Shown piece by piece: positions 52,825 through 63,245 of a DNA stretch of 64,000 bases. The stretch is from NCBI RefSeq assembly GCF_000423585.1, contig NZ_AUIG01000015.1, forward strand, positions 28,971 through 92,970, written 5' to 3'. Below the pieces are notes generated by a model, which did no database searches, was not told the DNA's origin, and saw only the letters and a list, made by a program, of their open reading frames with translations. This DNA comes from Salinimicrobium xinjiangense DSM 19287 (GTDB taxonomy: Bacteria; Bacteroidota; Bacteroidia; Flavobacteriales; Flavobacteriaceae). Position 1 is the stretch's first letter. Each line of letters starts with the position of its first letter. The position numbers were made by a program, and so were the translations under genes.

Positions 52825-53328
52825 TTATGCAGCCGAATTAATGGTTGGACGAAAGGATATTAATGCGTTTATGCTACTATTCCATCTTTCGGCATGCAGG
52901 AGTTCATATTCCTGATAATAGGTGTCATCACAATTATACAGGGAAACGCTCTTTTCAGATCCGTTGAACAGAATCAATTGGAGGTGAATTCGCTGCAGGA
53001 TATCCTCGGTACGCTTATCGATCTTTAAGGTCTGTACCTCACGAAGGATTTGGCAGGATTTCACCTCTGTTAGTTCAATAAGTACTGTAACAAATTCAGT
53101 TTGCCTTCTTTGCACCAAAAGGATCTTTTGCCGGACCTTATCCAGCCCCATCATATTTTTGTTCCAGGTATCAACCTCCTCACAACGGAGCTGATGATAT
53201 TTTGCTTCATTCAGGAATTTATTTTTTAAGTTGTTGTGTTCTCTCCTGCCAATAAGGATGAAAAGAATATAGGGAATTACAATAAGTGCCACGAGGGCAA
53301 TATCTATGATCAATATGTCAAGTTTCAT
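52825..53328 (-). CDS. Membrane-anchored hypothetical protein
   Basis: This 167-aa protein is called from ATG 53328; the frame upstream of it lacks a start-like context. An N-terminal hydrophobic segment (LDILIIDIALVALIVIPYILFILI) is followed by a helical, Lys/Glu-rich stretch and a short alpha/beta region (SVSLYNCDDTYYQEYELLHAE). No family recognised. It is upstream of the exchanger gene by 89 nt on the same strand and so may belong to that transcript. Confidence 0.6.
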   Translation of the reverse strand: MKLDILIIDIALVALIVIPYILFILIGRREHNNLKNKFLNEAKYHQLRCEEVDTWNKNMMGLDKVRQKILLVQRRQTEFVTVLIELTEVKSCQILREVQTLKIDKRTEDILQRIHLQLILFNGSEKSVSLYNCDDTYYQEYELLHAERWNSSINALISFRPTINSAA

Positions 53329-53433
53329 TTTTTTATTTTTTAAGTTTCGGGTATCAGGTAATGCTGCCAAACGAGTAGGTGTGGCAAAAGAGGGAGGCAA
53401 AGAACCTCCTTCAGGAATGATTTAGCTGAAAAC

Positions 53434-53793
53434 TTAGAAAAAGACGTGAAATGGAAAGATCACCTGTTTTACCCCCAGACCCGGTTCCAGGAAGCGGGAG
53501 CGTTTTAAATATCCAAGGGAAGTTGTGGTAAGGTTAAGATTATGAAATTTATAATCTTCAATAGTACCAACGCTCCCTTGTTGAAAGAGTATGGGCTTCT
53601 GAAGCGGAAGTATGGAATCGAAGAGCGAACTTACCTGAGCCTCAAGCATGGAGTTGTTTAACACCTCCTCGGTATCTGTCACAGACGTTACATCACAGGT
53701 CTGAGACTGCGAAGCAAAAGCAGGATTGTTTCCGCCCAAGAGCAGGAGGAAAAAGACCAGACTCCAGGTTTTAAAAGAAAATTTTTCTTCCAT
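53434..53793 (-). CDS. Small exported protein, family unknown
   Basis: This 119-aa protein is called from ATG 53793 (MEEKFSFKTW), ahead of the signal peptide LVFFLLLLGGNNPAFASQ. The mature part begins QTCDVTS and is rich in Ser/Leu/Val; no domain is recognisable. The frame is clean and leads into the 52825-53328 gene 105 nt away, possibly the same transcript. Confidence 0.5.
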   Translation of the reverse strand: MEEKFSFKTWSLVFFLLLLGGNNPAFASQSQTCDVTSVTDTEEVLNNSMLEAQVSSLFDSILPLQKPILFQQGSVGTIEDYKFHNLNLTTTSLGYLKRSRFLEPGLGVKQVIFPFHVFF

Positions 53794-53929
53794 AATCATG
53801 ATCAAATGTAGTACATAGTTCTGTTAAAAAAACATATGATCTCCAGTAGATTAAAAAATAATTTAAGGTCTTCCTGCCACATTGATCTATTGCCTTGTAA
53901 ATCCTTATTTTTGATCATTTAAAAGGCAG

Positions 53930-54300
53930 GTTTTTCAGTGATCAGAAAGTTTGCAGTGCTTGGTACTGAAGTTAGATTTACGAAGTTAGTACGAAGTTCA
54001 GATTTTGGGTTCTTTGTTTGGCGTTTAGCGTTTAGCGTTTAGCGTTTACCGAATTAACGAATTACCAAATCCCAATTCCCGTTTCCCGATTAAAAACCAA
54101 GGCACCAAAACTTTATCTGCCGAAGCTTGAGCGAAGGCATGCCAGGTACCAAATTCCAACTTATTTTTTCCTTATAACACATGAACCCAATCACCAGTTA
54201 AGGAATTAACGAATCTTGGTTTTTGTTTACCGCTTTCCGTTTACCGTTTTACGAATTACCAAATCCCGGTTCTCGAATCCCGTTTCCCGAATTACCCTAT
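53930..54300 (+). repeat. Composite repeat array with GCGTTTA tandem and hairpin-like unit
   Basis: In order: CAGTGATCAG (53938-53947), TTAGATTTACGAAGTTAGTACGAAG (about 53965-53995), GCGTTTA four times in tandem (54021-54048), CGAATTA words, a diverged hairpin unit (54114-54143, arms no longer paired), a CCAAATTCC word, then GTTTACC, GCTTTCC, GTTTTAC and CCGAATT words up to the SEC-C gene stop. The spacer has no coding frame. Confidence 0.75.
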
Positions 54301-55908
54301 TTAATCATTCAAACAACACTTCTTATACTTCTTTCCGCTTCCGCAGGGGCAGGGGTCGTTGCGGCCGATTTTCTTTTCACTTCTTAGCGGTTTATTCATT
54401 TCTTCGATGGCTTCCAGGGATTGGCGGTAATACATTTCATCAAAATCTGAAGTCTCAATAGGAAAAAGGTGACTATCCTCTTCATTAAAAAATTGATATT
54501 GTTGGTTGAGCTCCTGTTTAGCAAAACCTTCATAAGGCATGTAAGAAAATTTCCGCATCTCAGGCTCCAGTCTCTCATATGCCCCACATATAAAACTGTC
54601 CACAAGATCCAACTCAAAAAGCTGTTTAATTTCGGGTAGTAAGGAATTATAGCCCAGATCCACAACATCACTTATTAAAAAACCTATGGCCTCAGTATCG
54701 GCCAGGTTTTCATCATCAGCATTGGCGATGTAATGATCAAGTAATTCTTTATACTTCGGAATATATTTATCATTATCTCCCTGTTCTCCGATCATCTTAA
54801 CAAGTGTCTCTCCCACAACGGCTTTGCTTTGCCCACAGATATTAGGTTGCTTAAGAAATTTGAACAGTTCAGGAATTTTATTTCTTCCGCAGTGAAAAAT
54901 GGCATTTTCCAGGAGGTAACTTAAATTATACCCAAACCAGAAATCGGTAAATTCCTTATCCTGTTGAAGGACAAGGAGTATTTGATCAAATGAGCGCTCA
55001 CTTTTTAAATGCCCCAGCAGGAGCAAGGCATGTTGAGGAAAATCCAGTTCCTGGAGTTCTACATTTTCCTTAAGAGCTGCTTCCATAAAATAGTCAAAAC
55101 GGGCAATACTGTCCTGCAGCATTTTTTCAAGGTCTTCCACCAGTTTTTGTGGTTCAAGCTGCAGGATCTTTTCTATTTCGAAAAAATCAATTTTAAGTCC
55201 CTTTTCGTAGAGCCATCCAATTTGCTCCGGAAAATTGAATTGAGGGGCTTCTTCTGTTTGAAGGTGGGAGCGGGTGTCTTTTACCGGAACCTTTCTTTCG
55301 GTTTCCTTTCGTCCTTCTGTTCGCACGGCAGCATTTAAAAGATACCACCGCTGAATAGCATCCAGGGCTTGCCGGGTCTTGGGATGATCTTCATCCAGAT
55401 CCTGAAGAAGCTCCACCCTCAATTCGGCATCATCGATTTCACCAATGGCGAGAAAATAATGTATTACAATAAGATTAAAAGCGAGCACCTCCTCCACGTG
55501 AAACTCCTTCCGCTCAGGATATAAAGTCCCAATCTCAAGATACTCCCCCAGAATTTCAGGTACTTTATGGGGCTCCTCCCTGGACAGATATTCAGCTGCC
55601 AGATTAACCTTTCCAAAAAGGTAGTGGGGATGCTCCTTTACCAGCCAGTGATTTACGGCTATAGCCTGTTTCATATTTCCCTGCTGTTCATAAAGATTGG
55701 AAAGTATGTTTTTGAACACCGGAACCCTGGGATACTGGAGACATAGCTTGTTTATTTTCTTAAGAAGATACTTTCTGCCATTTTCAATGTCGGGTTTCAA
55801 CTCTAACAGAATGCGGCCAACTTCAGGCGTGATATGATTGATCTCATCCAGTAAGCTGCTGTTGCCGGAAATAACATAAGTGGGGGTTTTATATTTCTGG
55901 TTCGCCAT
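54301..55908 (-). CDS. SEC-C zinc-motif protein with helical repeats
   Basis: This is a 535-aa cytosolic protein. The N-terminal three-quarters look like TPR/HEAT-type helical repeats ([34 protein letters not shown]). The C-terminal 21 residues are a SEC-C zinc-binding motif with Cys520, Cys522, Cys531, Cys532 ([16 protein letters not shown]). SEC-C motifs occur in SecA and in many proteins that contact the ribosome or translocon, and in proteins of unknown role. No enzymatic domain is seen. Monocistronic, with array sequence directly after the stop. Confidence 0.85.
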   Translation of the reverse strand: MANQKYKTPTYVISGNSSLLDEINHITPEVGRILLELKPDIENGRKYLLKKINKLCLQYPRVPVFKNILSNLYEQQGNMKQAIAVNHWLVKEHPHYLFGKVNLAAEYLSREEPHKVPEILGEYLEIGTLYPERKEFHVEEVLAFNLIVIHYFLAIGEIDDAELRVELLQDLDEDHPKTRQALDAIQRWYLLNAAVRTEGRKETERKVPVKDTRSHLQTEEAPQFNFPEQIGWLYEKGLKIDFFEIEKILQLEPQKLVEDLEKMLQDSIARFDYFMEAALKENVELQELDFPQHALLLLGHLKSERSFDQILLVLQQDKEFTDFWFGYNLSYLLENAIFHCGRNKIPELFKFLKQPNICGQSKAVVGETLVKMIGEQGDNDKYIPKYKELLDHYIANADDENLADTEAIGFLISDVVDLGYNSLLPEIKQLFELDLVDSFICGAYERLEPEMRKFSYMPYEGFAKQELNQQYQFFNEEDSHLFPIETSDFDEMYYRQSLEAIEEMNKPLRSEKKIGRNDPCPCGSGKKYKKCCLND

Positions 55909-56337
55909 AGTGGATTCTTTATCCCAAAAATACCCCTTTTCATAATTTAAATTGTAAGGAAAGTCTCAGATTTTTCCAGCCCGGGAGATCTACAAAACAT
56001 AGCCTGAAAAACTGAAAAGACCTCGTGGTTACTTTATGCTATGATCCCGAAACAAATGTTTTTGTCCTTAAAGAGTACACTTCCTGGAAAAACATCCTTC
56101 AAATAGCCTAATTACGGTTAACCCTTACCATTAATAGATTTTTCCTGTTTTACATCCCATAAGTTTTTGAATATAAGACTTTAAACTTACATTGAAGGAA
56201 ACCGGAAATTTCCTATGTCGCTCATTCCCTACACGAGCCCACTCCGGAACCGAAACTTATTGCTGACCTCCATTAGTTTTATGAATTTCCTGTTGGTTAG
56301 CAAGAAATTCACTAACCAAAATTTCAAATCATTATCT
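55909..56337. other. Divergent promoter spacer
   Basis: This spacer between the SEC-C and hydrolase genes is AT-rich with no heptamer words. A TTACATTG stretch near 56190 resembles a Bacteroidota -7 box. The frame 56215-56337 is open in phase with the hydrolase but has no signal peptide character. Confidence 0.4.
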
Positions 56338-57225
56338 ATGAGACATTTAATTTCTTTATTAATCATAGGAATATTCTTCGTTGAACCTCTTTTTGGCCAG
56401 TCAGATTTCATTGACATCAATAGTCATCAAATGAATGTAGAAACTGCAGGTCTTGACGCCCGTGAGCCGGGAGAACCTGTAATTATATTTGAAAGTCCTT
56501 CGGGAGGAACTGTAAAGGACTGGGACAGTATATTCTACAAAGCGGCAAGCATTGCACCTGTTATTCGATACGACCGTTCCGGTTTAGGGAAATCTGAATG
56601 GAATGGAAAAAAGCCGTCTCCCGAAAATATTGCTGTTCATCTTCTTGAGTTGCTGGAAACTATGGAAATAAAACCTCCTTATGTATTGGTGGGGCATTCA
56701 TGGGGAACACAGCTCGTACGTCATTTTGCTTATTTGTACCCGGAGAAAACCGGCGGACTCATTCTTTTGGATCCGGGATTCAGACCAAATACCTTTAAAG
56801 CTGCTTTGGAGGATATTGGTGCTTCACCGGAGGAAGGCTTTAAAGCTTACCTTGATACTTTTAAAGACAATTTTGATAATCCTAATTATACTGAAAATCA
56901 GGTGCGGCATTTTACAGCTATGGCCGAATGGTTTGTCTCCCCATTTTTTCCTCCCACGCCACAAACTCCTGTAGCTGCTCTTTTAGGAGGCAAACCCGGC
57001 CCCGGACCTCCATTATTGGCGCAACTGCCATTTGACTACGATAAATGGATCATAGCCATTAACCGTCGGGAAATGGAGCGCCTGTTAAGCTGGACCCTGG
57101 ATTCTCCAGATGGTATCTTCATTCTTGCAGACCAAAGCGGGCATTACATTCAGCATGATGAGCCGGCTCTTGTTTTAGCAGCAATACGAAATGTGGTAGA
57201 TAAAAGCCCGAGCAACAGTGAATAA
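56338..57225 (+). CDS. Exported alpha/beta hydrolase
   Basis: This 295-aa protein is called from ATG 56338, directly ahead of the signal peptide (MRHLISLLIIGIFFVEPLFG). It has the alpha/beta hydrolase fold: oxyanion strand VIIFESPSGG, RYDRSGLGKS, nucleophile Ser121 in VGHSWGTQ, LLDPGF with Asp145, and His269 in SGHYIQHDEP. Substrate unknown; esterases, peptidases and dehalogenases share this layout. It is the first of three genes for exported enzymes and lies 35 nt before the amidohydrolase. Confidence 0.9.
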   Translation: MRHLISLLIIGIFFVEPLFGQSDFIDINSHQMNVETAGLDAREPGEPVIIFESPSGGTVKDWDSIFYKAASIAPVIRYDRSGLGKSEWNGKKPSPENIAVHLLELLETMEIKPPYVLVGHSWGTQLVRHFAYLYPEKTGGLILLDPGFRPNTFKAALEDIGASPEEGFKAYLDTFKDNFDNPNYTENQVRHFTAMAEWFVSPFFPPTPQTPVAALLGGKPGPGPPLLAQLPFDYDKWIIAINRREMERLLSWTLDSPDGIFILADQSGHYIQHDEPALVLAAIRNVVDKSPSNSE

Positions 57226-57260
57226 CCTAAGTATAAAATTTCTGAAAAATTTTCTAAGTC

Positions 57261-59018
57261 ATGAGGATTAGTGAACTCAAAAATCTTGTAATTCTTACAG
57301 TATTCTCTTTTTCGTCTATAGCATCTGCTCAGGCAGAATTGGATGAAAATATAATACACATTTCAGATCTGGTCATTGAAAACGGAACCATCTATACCGT
57401 AAATGAGGCCCAACCTACCGCAAATTTCATTGCGGTTAAGGACGACAGGATCATTTATGTGGGGAATAACCGGGAAAATATCAGAACGGATTCTGCAACC
57501 CGGCTAATAGACCTGCAAGGGAAGACGCTTACTCCCGGGTTTATTGAGGGACATGGGCATATTTTTTCTATTGGATATTCCGAAAATGAAATTGACCTCA
57601 AAGACATTAGTTCTTATGAAGGCATGGTCAACAATGTTCACAAAGGAGTGGCCAAAGCTGAACCGGGAGAATGGGTCATGAGCAGTGGATGGCACCAGGA
57701 AAAATGGTTCGGACTACCTGAGGATGCGGTACAGGGTTTCCCAACCCATTACAAGCTAAGTAAGATCAGCCCCAATAATCCCGTTGCATTAGTACATTCA
57801 AGTGGGCATGCAGCTCTGGTAAATTCCAAAGCACTGGAAACTGCAGGGATTACAAAGGAGACCGTCAGTAGTCTTAACCGGCAATTAAAAGAAGAGGAAG
57901 GCGGTGAAATCATCGTTGACGACAGGGGAAATCCAACAGGAATTCTTATTGAAGGTGCAATTGATCTTGTGGCAACACATGTTCCTGAAGGTAACGAAAC
58001 ACAAAATAGAAGAAAACATGAAGAGGCTTTCCTGGCAGCTCAAAAAAAATCCTTAAAAAATGGAATTACAGGATTCCATCATGCCGGGGCTTATAGAGAG
58101 GACATTGAAGTTTTAGAGAAAATCAAAGAAAAAGGACAGCTGGATATCAGGCTGTACTTAATGCTTGCGGGAGGTGATAAGGAGCAATTAAAAGAATGGT
58201 ATAAGAAAGGTCCTCAGATAGATCACAATACACATTGGCTGGATATAAGGGCGATCAAACTCTGGTGTGACGGTGCCCTGGGTTCAAGAGGAGCCTGGTT
58301 GCTGGAACCCTATTCAGATCGTTCCGGTCATTTGGGACACGCCACTATTGAGATGGATTTTCTTGAAGAAACAGCTAAGAAAGGAATTGAACATGGTTTT
58401 CAGGTGTGCTCGCATGCCATAGGAGATCGTGCAAACAGGGAAGTGCTGAACATTTATCAGAAAACATTTGAGGCTTATCCTGAACTTAGCAGGGACCATC
58501 GTTTTAGAATTGAACACGCACAGCACCTTCATCCTGAAGATATTGATCGTTTTGCAGACCTTAATGTTCTTGCCTCAATGCAGGGCATACACCTGGCTTC
58601 AGATCGTCCATGGGCAATAGACAGACTCGGAGAGGAAAGAATAAGGGAAGGCGCGTATGTATGGCAGAAATTAATGGAATCTGGAGCAAGAATCATTAAT
58701 GGAACAGATGCTCCGGTAGAAACGGTTGATCCCCTGGCTAATTTTTATGCTTCAGTAAGTCGGAAAACTTTAAAGGGTACTCCAGAGGGAGGATATGAGC
58801 CTAATCAAAAAATGACCAGATTACAGGCCCTAAAATCTTATACCATTAATCCTGCCTACGGAAGTTTTATGGAAGACGATAAAGGAACAATTGAAGTGGG
58901 GAAACTTGCTGATTTTACGGTATTTTATAAAGATATTATGACCATTCCGGAAGAGGAAATCTTAAATACAGTTGTAGAAATGACCATTGTAGGGGGTGAA
59001 ATAAAATATAAAAAATAA
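57261..59018 (+). CDS. Exported amidohydrolase, YtcJ-like
   Basis: This 585-aa protein has a signal peptide ending SIASAQ. The TIM-barrel metal site begins PGFIEGHGH (Glu in place of the more usual Asp before HxH), with IEHAQHLHPED and NGTDAPVET near the C-terminus. DLVIENGTIYTVNE starts the composite beta-domain. YtcJ-type enzymes hydrolyse amide or ester bonds; substrate is unknown. The stop lies 5 nt before the M1 peptidase start. Confidence 0.9.
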   Translation: MRISELKNLVILTVFSFSSIASAQAELDENIIHISDLVIENGTIYTVNEAQPTANFIAVKDDRIIYVGNNRENIRTDSATRLIDLQGKTLTPGFIEGHGHIFSIGYSENEIDLKDISSYEGMVNNVHKGVAKAEPGEWVMSSGWHQEKWFGLPEDAVQGFPTHYKLSKISPNNPVALVHSSGHAALVNSKALETAGITKETVSSLNRQLKEEEGGEIIVDDRGNPTGILIEGAIDLVATHVPEGNETQNRRKHEEAFLAAQKKSLKNGITGFHHAGAYREDIEVLEKIKEKGQLDIRLYLMLAGGDKEQLKEWYKKGPQIDHNTHWLDIRAIKLWCDGALGSRGAWLLEPYSDRSGHLGHATIEMDFLEETAKKGIEHGFQVCSHAIGDRANREVLNIYQKTFEAYPELSRDHRFRIEHAQHLHPEDIDRFADLNVLASMQGIHLASDRPWAIDRLGEERIREGAYVWQKLMESGARIINGTDAPVETVDPLANFYASVSRKTLKGTPEGGYEPNQKMTRLQALKSYTINPAYGSFMEDDKGTIEVGKLADFTVFYKDIMTIPEEEILNTVVEMTIVGGEIKYKK

Positions 59019-59023
59019 GAGCC

Positions 59024-60946
59024 ATGAGAAAGTCAGCAATGCGATACATATTATTAATTATTGTGCTAACTATTGGAAAACCAGGGATTGCTCAAACTTC
59101 GGAAAAAGCTTCCGAAGAATTATATATGCCACTGGAATTCAGGGAGGCCTATGAAAGGGGAACCAGATCCAAAACTGGTGAGGTAGCGGAAGGATACTGG
59201 CAAAATCACTCCCGTTATGTAATTGACGCCAGTATCGATCCTTATACCCGGCTCCTGGAAGGTAAAGCAGTTATTACGTACTTTAACCAGAGTCCGGACA
59301 GTATTAGATCTATTACCGTACAGGCCTATCACGATTACCTGAAGCCTTATACGAAAAGAAAATTTTTCTTTCCACCTCAACATGAACCCACAATAGATCA
59401 CGAAGGATTTATAATTGAATCCTTTTCCGTAGACGGTGACAGCATAGATCTGCAAAATCCCGATCGGGTAGACTATGGAGGGACAAATTATACGGTAAGG
59501 CTTAACAATCCATTGCCATCACAGGATAGCCTGGAGGTGAAGGTAAAGTGGAATTATACCATTCCCATGGAGTTTACCCGAAGCGGGGCTATAGACAGCA
59601 CCTCTATGTTTGTTGCCTACTGGTATCCCGAAATTGCAGTTAAAGATGATATTCATGGGTGGGATAAAAGTGTATACGATACAGCTACCGAATTCTATCA
59701 CGATTTTTCAGAATATGAGGTGAGTCTTAGCGTTCCCGACAATTTCCTGGTATGGGCATCTGCAGCGCCAGAGAATCCGCAAGAGGTGTACAATGACCAG
59801 ACTTTAAAAAGGCTGAAGCTGGCAAAGAAAAGTACAAAAGCTGTTAAGATCATTACAGAAGCAGACTTAAAACCAAGATCTTCCACAAAAACCACCTGGA
59901 AGTATAAGGTGCGGGATTTTCCCGATTTTGCTTTTGCACTGAGTGATCATTTTGTGTGGGAATCCAGTACATATAAAGACGACAAGGCTGAAGTCTTTGC
60001 TCATGTAGCCTATCCGCCGGCTCACGAAAATTATGAGCTGGTCATGCCAACAATACATCAATCTCTGGATTTATTCCATAACACATTACCAAAATACCCT
60101 TTCCCATATAAGAATTTTGTCATTTTTAATGGAAATCATATAGGAGGAATGGAGTTTCCGGGAATGGCGAATAATGCTTTTTATGATCCTGAAATAATTG
60201 AACAGTATTCGGGAATACCTGCGTCAAAGGAAGATTTAGAAAGAGTGTACTTAGGGCTTTCGGTACACGAAATGGTTCATATGTATTTTCCTTTTATGAT
60301 GGGGTTTAATGAAAAGAATTATGCATGGATGGACGAAGGCTTTGCTGATTTCATGGATAGCTTTTTAGAACAATTCTGGCCTGTATCGGCTTTAATGCCA
60401 AATCCGGCGACTCTTGGATCAATTAGCAGAACCCCGTTAATGGTGACATCTCGGGAACACGAAGGAAGTTGGATAAACTCTTATGATATTGGTGCTGCAA
60501 TGTACTACTCCCTTTATAATCTCCTGGGTGAAGAAACCTTTATAGACGCATTACACGGGTTCATAGAGGAATGGAAATACAAACATCCTACTCCATATGA
60601 CATGGTAAACATGTTTAACAGGGAAACAAATGAAGATCTAACCTGGTTTTTCAATAACTGGTTGTTTGACTGGGGCTACATTGATCTGGAAATACTGTCT
60701 GTTGAAGACAGGGAAATAAAAGTGAGGAATAATGGGGGCAAAGCGGTGAGTTTTAAGGTCGTTATTATTTCAAAAAATGGGGAGGAAAGCACAGAAGTTA
60801 TTAGTCCGGCTGTATGGAAGGACTCCTCTATCTATGTCCACGACTTCTCCTCTCAAAATAAACCCTCAAAAGTTAGCTTAGAAGTTCCACTTAAAGGAGA
60901 TGCTGTTCCGGCAAATGATCATTGGGAAAAACAGGAAGCGAAGTAA
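59024..60946 (+). CDS. M1-family exported metallopeptidase
   Basis: This is a 640-aa protein with a signal peptide (YILLIIVLTIGKPGIAQ). The gluzincin motif is HEMVH (His415, Glu416, His419) with third ligand Glu438 (WMDEGFADF), spaced HExxH-X18-E as in M1. The exopeptidase motif is GGMEFPG instead of GAMEN, so substrate N-terminus recognition may be altered. The N-terminal beta-domain spans about 45-280. It is translationally near-coupled to the amidohydrolase. Confidence 0.92.
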   Translation: MRKSAMRYILLIIVLTIGKPGIAQTSEKASEELYMPLEFREAYERGTRSKTGEVAEGYWQNHSRYVIDASIDPYTRLLEGKAVITYFNQSPDSIRSITVQAYHDYLKPYTKRKFFFPPQHEPTIDHEGFIIESFSVDGDSIDLQNPDRVDYGGTNYTVRLNNPLPSQDSLEVKVKWNYTIPMEFTRSGAIDSTSMFVAYWYPEIAVKDDIHGWDKSVYDTATEFYHDFSEYEVSLSVPDNFLVWASAAPENPQEVYNDQTLKRLKLAKKSTKAVKIITEADLKPRSSTKTTWKYKVRDFPDFAFALSDHFVWESSTYKDDKAEVFAHVAYPPAHENYELVMPTIHQSLDLFHNTLPKYPFPYKNFVIFNGNHIGGMEFPGMANNAFYDPEIIEQYSGIPASKEDLERVYLGLSVHEMVHMYFPFMMGFNEKNYAWMDEGFADFMDSFLEQFWPVSALMPNPATLGSISRTPLMVTSREHEGSWINSYDIGAAMYYSLYNLLGEETFIDALHGFIEEWKYKHPTPYDMVNMFNRETNEDLTWFFNNWLFDWGYIDLEILSVEDREIKVRNNGGKAVSFKVVIISKNGEESTEVISPAVWKDSSIYVHDFSSQNKPSKVSLEVPLKGDAVPANDHWEKQEAK

Positions 60947-61188
60947 ATCCTGGTGTAAAGATCTGCTGCCTCACAACCCTGAATAGTGGATCAACAGATG
61001 CTTCCGCAGCACCTTTCAAAAATGCCATTTTTTCAGAAGTATTCAGGAATAGGTTAATTAATTGTCTCATAATCAAATATGTAAATAGAATAAATTTACT
61101 GTTGCATTTATTTTTATGCCTAATTAAAAGTAAATTTATAGATGAATTGATGTTTTAGAAATGAGGTTTAACCATAAAAGGACAGACT

Positions 61189-62034
61189 ATGGAAATTCAA
61201 TCTGAAAAAATTCGTGATCAGCAGAAGTCTACGTGGAACGATTTTTCTCCTATGTGGAAAAAGTGGGATGATTTGCTAATGAAATCTTTAGAACCAGTGG
61301 GTGAGGAAATGATCCGTTTACTGGATCTTAAGGAAACAGATACTGTTTTAGATATAGCTTCGGGAACAGGAGAACCAGGATTGAGCATTGCAAAATGCTT
61401 AAAGAATGGTGGGATTATTTTGACAGACCTTTCAGAAAACATGTTGGAAATTGCCCGTGATCATGCGACAAAAAAAGAAATCGGGAACATTGAGACCCGG
61501 GTGTGTGACGCTTGTGAACTTCCCTTTCAGGACAATACTTTTAATGCAGTAAGCTGTCGGCTAGGGTTTATGTTTTTTCCAGATATGCTAGAGGCGACTA
61601 AAGAAATGTATCGTGTTCTGAAACCAGGTGGAAAAATTGCAGCATCGGTTTGGAGTGTGCCCGAAAGCAATTTTTGGGCAACAGCAATTAGCAGTACCAT
61701 AGCTAAAAATATGCAGCTATCACCAGCTCCTCCACAAGCTCCAGGCCTTTTTCGATGTGCTGAGAGTGGACTTCTTCCTCACCTGTTTCAGCAGGCGGGT
61801 TTCAAAAATGTGACTGAGAAAGAGGTTTCTGTTCAGCTGAATTTCGAAACTGTAGAACGCTACTGGACCATAATAACCGAAGTTACTCCTCCTTTAGCTG
61901 CGGCCCTTAATAAAGCTGATGACGCCATGAAAGAAAAAATCAAAAATGAGGTTTATGAGGTAGTAAATAGAAAATATCCTGACGGAAAAGTCAATATTGG
62001 AGGAATTTCTCTCCTAATTTCCGGGGAAAAATAA
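61189..62034 (+). CDS. Class I SAM-dependent methyltransferase (UbiE/COQ5-like)
   Basis: This is a 281-aa methyltransferase. Motif I is VLDIASGTGEPGLSIA, followed by GGIILTDLSENMLEIARDHA, motif with CDACELPFQDNTFNAVSCR, and the motif YRVLKPGGKIAASVWSVPE typical of UbiE-like enzymes. The substrate is not certain; natural product and quinone methyltransferases both fit. It has its own leader region (60947-61188) and is not coupled to the M1 gene. Confidence 0.9.
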   Translation: MEIQSEKIRDQQKSTWNDFSPMWKKWDDLLMKSLEPVGEEMIRLLDLKETDTVLDIASGTGEPGLSIAKCLKNGGIILTDLSENMLEIARDHATKKEIGNIETRVCDACELPFQDNTFNAVSCRLGFMFFPDMLEATKEMYRVLKPGGKIAASVWSVPESNFWATAISSTIAKNMQLSPAPPQAPGLFRCAESGLLPHLFQQAGFKNVTEKEVSVQLNFETVERYWTIITEVTPPLAAALNKADDAMKEKIKNEVYEVVNRKYPDGKVNIGGISLLISGEK

Positions 62035-62162
62035 TTTTTGATTTCGAGTAGATTTTCAGATATCTCTCATCTTATTGAACTGTGCAAAGGATATTTTCAG
62101 AAATTAATTGGGCCATTCTTCTTTTGCCTGCAGGAATCCATTAAGGTTGTTTTTTTGTAACT

Positions 62163-62381
62163 TCATACGGCGAGCGCATTCATGACAAGGGCATAAGCTG
62201 AAATGACAGTGAGCTGCGGGATGATGTCCTTAAATCCCGAACCTTTGAGGATGACCATACTAATGGTTTCCACAAAATATCTGATCGGGTTGAAGAGGGT
62301 AAATTTTTGAGCCCAATCTGGCATACTCTCTATGGGGGTAAAGAGTCCGCTCATCAAATTGAAAATAAGGCTGCGACTCAT
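62163..62381 (-). pseudogene. ABC-2 type permease C-terminal remnant
   Basis: The frame from about 62381 to 62163 encodes LMSGLFTPIESMPDWAQKF followed by NPIRYFVETISMVILKGSGF and the final helix, the C-terminal end of an ABC-2 permease of the drug/lipid export type. The stop at 62163 is a TGA where the family usually has Trp; the codons after it still read SYKKTT, so it is an in-frame nonsense change. The 5' part of the gene is missing, and the sequence is joined directly to the DUF4407 remnant. Confidence 0.8.
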
Positions 62382-63093
62382 TTACTTTGGTCTGATAGTC
62401 CTCGTTTAGCGAAGCAATTTTTTCTTCCGCAGCTTCAATTTTACCGGCATTTGTTTCTTTTAATTCCTTAAGGGCAAGCAACTCTGAATCATGCTTTTCC
62501 CTTTTTGCGGGATATACCGGGCTTTTGCCTAATCTTTTGGTTCCGGCTGTACCTTCGGCTTCTGCAATATAGGTGCTGTAGAGGGCGTTAACCTCAGCTT
62601 CCTTGGAAGAAACTTCTTCCTTCAGAGATGCTATTTCCGCATTAAGCTCATTTATCCTCGGCGTAAACTGTGTGGCGATCTGTTCCTGGTTTGCGAGGGT
62701 CATATCGTTTTTTTGTTCCAGTAAAACCCGGTTGATCTCTTTCTCAAAAATTTTCAACTCCAGCGGTTTGGCGATCACGACAGATTATTGCCAGAATTAT
62801 CCGCGGGGTGGCCTGAAGTAACTCACTCCTGAAGTTGTTTTTCTTTTTGATCGTGGAGACAATAAAACGGTCTAGTTAAAAATAAGGAGGCCCCAGATCA
62901 AACCGAATAGAACAGCAGTGAGATAATTATCAAATACGGTATATAGGGCATAAGAAGAAGCAATAAATGCCATGACGGCCGTAAAGAAAACAGTGGCGCC
63001 TATGCCTGCATATTTTGTTTGTTCGCCGGGTGAACAGGAGTCGGGGATTTTGGTATCTGCCCCGGAGCAGAAAATAAAAAATTGTTTTAGCAT
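62376..63093 (-). pseudogene. DUF4407 membrane protein gene with frameshifts and 3' truncation
   Basis: The start at 63093 opens MLKQFFIFCSGADTKIPDS and two helices (VFFTAVMAFIASSYALYTV), typical of DUF4407. At about 62872 the frame ends LLIFN-stop; with one extra base it continues LDRFIVSTIKKKNNFRSEL. A second shift near 62780 is needed to recover VIAKPLELKIFEKEINR. The third segment continues as a coiled coil to about 62380, where homology ends at the permease remnant. So there are two frameshifts and one truncation. Confidence 0.85.
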
Positions 63094-63245
63094 GAGATGA
63101 TGATTGATTGATGAAATTCTATAACGCTTATTTTTATCATTTCTTACAAAATAACATTTTATAGAGGTGGATAATTTACAGAAAAGCCCATAACGCTCTC
63201 GCGCCGCGTGACGAAAACAAGGGAAAAAAATGTAGTTTTTAAAAG

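Noticed and set aside
56215..56337. 41-residue N-terminal extension of the alpha/beta hydrolase
   Set aside because: It would bury the clear signal peptide that begins at ATG 56338.
60891..61076. Minus-strand 61-codon frame after the M1 peptidase
   Set aside because: It starts with a non-ATG codon, overlaps the M1 gene antisense, and has no recognisable domain. The part outside the M1 gene (about 41 aa) could be a remnant, but I cannot support it.
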